64,000 nucleotides of DNA from an uncultured Oceanospirillaceae bacterium. Its GTDB lineage: Bacteria; Pseudomonadota; Gammaproteobacteria; Pseudomonadales; Balneatricaceae. A program made the translations under genes and the position numbers. Below the pieces are notes generated by a model. The model had not been told where the DNA came from, ran no database searches, and was given only the letters and a program-made list of their open reading frames with translations. How positions within the stretch are numbered: the first letter of the stretch is position 1; each line of letters begins with the position of its first letter. Positions 62,336-64,000 of this stretch are shown here, in pieces. Location: assembly GCA_913057435.1 (NCBI GenBank), contig CAJXNY010000019.1, positions 1 through 64,000 on the forward strand, read 5' to 3'.

Positions 62336-63448
62336 ATGATCGTAAAACAGAGTCACATCTCTATGACATCTGAGCATCACAAGGAGTCATCTGTTTCGGT
62401 GGTTGCCGAAGGAGGGATGACCCTTGAAGAAGCAAAAGCCAAGGTGTTTGCGTCTGAAATGAGTATTTCTTTATTAGATATTCTGGAGCCTCGTTATGGG
62501 GACGGGTCAGAGTCTATGGGGGTTCGTGGCCCGTTGAATGCCGAAGAACGCCTTGACCAGGCCGTTCAGGCCCAGCGAAAACTGTTCTCCAGTCTGATCG
62601 ATGCGCTATTCAGCAAGACCGGTCGAGAGAGTAATCCGTTAATGGATGTACCTGCTGCTAACGGCGCAGCAGCGTCAGCTGACTCGACGCTGGTAATGAA
62701 TGCAGATGGTGTGACAACAGGTGACGCAGGAAGGGCTGACGATGCCGCGTCGAATAAACCAGTGTTTGGTTTTCCGGTCATCAATGTGAAGGTTGATATC
62801 AAGATGACTGAAACCATTGAAGAGTATGAGTGTTCCAGTTTTAGCGCCTGTGGGGTGGTGAAAACAGCGGATGGCCGTGAAATTGATATGAATCTGAATA
62901 TGTCGATGGAACGCAGCTATAAAGCGACCCGTGAGTATACTGAAACGATGGAATACACCTTCACTGACCCACTGGTACTGCACTTTGACGGCCACTCCAG
63001 TGAGTTGAGCGAGGAGAGCTATGACTTTGATCTCAATATGGATGGTGAAGCCGACAGCTTGAAGTTTATTGAAGGGGTCAGCGCGTTTCTGGCGCTGGAT
63101 CGCAACAACGATGGTGCTATTAATGATGGCAGTGAGCTGTTTGGGGCGAAAAGCGGCAATGGTTTTGCCGATCTGGCAGCTTATGATGATGATGGCAATG
63201 GCTATATCGATGAGGCGGATGCGATTTTCAGCGAGCTCAAGTTGTGGAGTAAGGCAACCGACGGCGGTGATGTTCTTGAGTCACTGACAGAGCGTGGGGT
63301 TGGAGCGATCTATCTGGGGTCCAGTGAAACGCCGTTTGATATCAAAGATAAGCAGAATGAAATGCAGGGTCGGGTTGTTGCCAGTGGCTTTTTTCTGAAA
63401 GAGTCGGGCGAGGTGGGGACCGTGCAGCAGATCGATATGATCAGCTAA
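62336..63448 (+). CDS. EF-hand/VCBS-type calcium-binding protein, unknown
   Basis: A 370-residue acidic protein with no signal peptide and a strong AAGGAGG ribosome binding site. The N-terminal half is low complexity (Ala/Asp/Thr) with a beta-rich middle (FPVINVKVDIKMTETIEEYEC). Near the C-terminus (from about residue 253) are two Asp-rich loops, LDRNNDGAINDGSELFG and YDDDGNGYIDEADAIF, which fit EF-hand-like calcium loops found near the ends of RTX- and VCBS-type secreted proteins. The style resembles the 521-residue protein at 49739. Secretion and function are uncertain. Confidence 0.7.
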   Translation: MIVKQSHISMTSEHHKESSVSVVAEGGMTLEEAKAKVFASEMSISLLDILEPRYGDGSESMGVRGPLNAEERLDQAVQAQRKLFSSLIDALFSKTGRESNPLMDVPAANGAAASADSTLVMNADGVTTGDAGRADDAASNKPVFGFPVINVKVDIKMTETIEEYECSSFSACGVVKTADGREIDMNLNMSMERSYKATREYTETMEYTFTDPLVLHFDGHSSELSEESYDFDLNMDGEADSLKFIEGVSAFLALDRNNDGAINDGSELFGAKSGNGFADLAAYDDDGNGYIDEADAIFSELKLWSKATDGGDVLESLTERGVGAIYLGSSETPFDIKDKQNEMQGRVVASGFFLKESGEVGTVQQIDMIS

Positions 63449-63486
63449 GCTGGTCTGCGCTGTTTTTGCGTGACGTATAAACAATA

Positions 63487-63517
63487 AACCGGGCTGCCAG
63501 GGCCCGGTTCGTATTTT
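63487..63517 (+). terminator. terminator after the Ca-binding protein
   Basis: An 8-bp stem AACCGGGC / GCCCGGTT (63487-63494 with 63502-63509) is followed by CGTATTTT, between convergent genes. Confidence 0.7.
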
Positions 63518-63532
63518 GCCAGTACCGCTGAG

Positions 63533-63865
63533 TCAGCTATCAACCCAGATGGTACGTAGCGGTTCGCCAAAATCGTCGTAGATGATCTTACGACGCTGAC
63601 GGGGTTGTGCCGTGTGTGACTTGGGTGTACTGGTGCGTTTGCCAGCACGGCGGCGTGCTTCGATCGACGCGACCACGTCCGGGACGGGGGTGCGCGTGGC
63701 GGGGGTGGTTTTTTCAATTACAATGTTACGGCTATTGTAATTACCATCCACCAGACCGGTTTCGCCCATATTGAGCTGTTGTATCGAGCCACCCCTGGCC
63801 AGAAAATCCTCGACTTGCTGTGACAGCTTGGTGCGCTGCTCTGATTTGGTTGAAGGCCTGTTCAT
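63533..63865 (-). CDS. conserved basic small protein, unknown (110 aa)
   Basis: A 110-residue strongly basic, probably partly disordered protein: MNRPSTKSEQRTKLSQQVEDFL at the start, TPVPDVVASIEARRRAGKR in the middle, and KIIYDDFGEPLRTIWVD at the end. The last phrase is a conserved-looking tail I associate with unannotated gammaproteobacterial proteins, often near ribosome- or RNA-related annotations. No function is certain. It is convergent with the calcium-binding protein gene. Sequence from 63866 to the window end holds only its upstream region. Confidence 0.65.
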   Translation of the reverse strand: MNRPSTKSEQRTKLSQQVEDFLARGGSIQQLNMGETGLVDGNYNSRNIVIEKTTPATRTPVPDVVASIEARRRAGKRTSTPKSHTAQPRQRRKIIYDDFGEPLRTIWVDS

Positions 63866-64000
63866 CGGGTAAATGTCCGTCTGTCTGCCGGGATTAGGAA
63901 AATACTGCCGAGCGGGAACGCTGCCCGCTCGAAAGCGCTGTTTTCCAAGTGTAGACGCTGGTTTGCCCTAGCGTACCTTTGTTACAGAGTGTTGACGATC

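Overview
The window looks like chromosomal DNA of an aerobic marine-type gammaproteobacterium, probably near the Oceanospirillales (Amphritea/Neptuniibacter-like). This placement is inference from gene content: NDH-2, an NsrR with the gammaproteobacterial cysteine pattern, RraA, Grx2, formate-THF ligase, RND and NhaC transporters, and two-partner secretion. Most genes are moderately GC-rich. The blocks at 1-480, 32.2-37 kb and 47.4-48.6 kb are clearly AT-richer and look acquired. I found no rRNA, tRNA or CRISPR array.

Layout. 0-2.3 kb: the tail of an unknown gene with a possible C-terminal sorting signal, a 195-bp miniature transposable element with intact terminal repeats and target duplication, a His-rich lipoprotein and a YcaQ-type DNA glycosylase. 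2.3-7.8 kb: a divergent redox locus (heme-b-like membrane protein and orphan CcmI-like protein on the minus strand; ferredoxin-type flavoprotein and Sel1/ankyrin protein on the plus strand). 7.9-20.3 kb: mostly housekeeping and detoxification genes (DUF2173; LysR with divergent cupin, MBL hydrolase and Grx2; Bcr/CflA exporter; NDH-2; two GNATs; RraA; ferredoxin-NADP reductase; NsrR). 20.5-26 kb: a cystine-type ABC importer, a secreted M14 peptidase, a small unknown protein with a partial duplicate embedded in palindromic repeats, and a TTC38-like protein. 26-32 kb: a MauG/CcpA-type diheme protein, a four-gene cluster of small exported proteins of unknown function, formate-THF ligase, and an NhaC antiporter with a foldable 5' leader.

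32.4-48.4 kb is the dominant feature: a contact-dependent inhibition-type locus (CdiB-like transporter, 4583-residue CdiA-like exoprotein with an HNH-like C-terminal toxin, and a candidate immunity gene). It is followed by about 0.84 kb of decayed accessory DNA and a CsrA-like protein with a long C-terminal extension. 49.7-64 kb returns to chromosomal genes: two unrecognised large acidic proteins, a DUF2608 phosphatase-like protein, an RND pump pair, an SLC23 permease, a flavin reductase, a globin-coupled diguanylate cyclase and small conserved proteins.

Two families of short dispersed palindromic repeats (called A and B here) recur between genes at 23.9-24.5, 30.5-30.7, 52.7 and 57.1 kb. The most promising leads are the four-gene exported cluster (27.2-28.7 kb), the redox locus (2.3-7.8 kb), the NhaC leader, the CdiA toxin/immunity end with the adjacent CsrA-like gene, and the miniature transposon.
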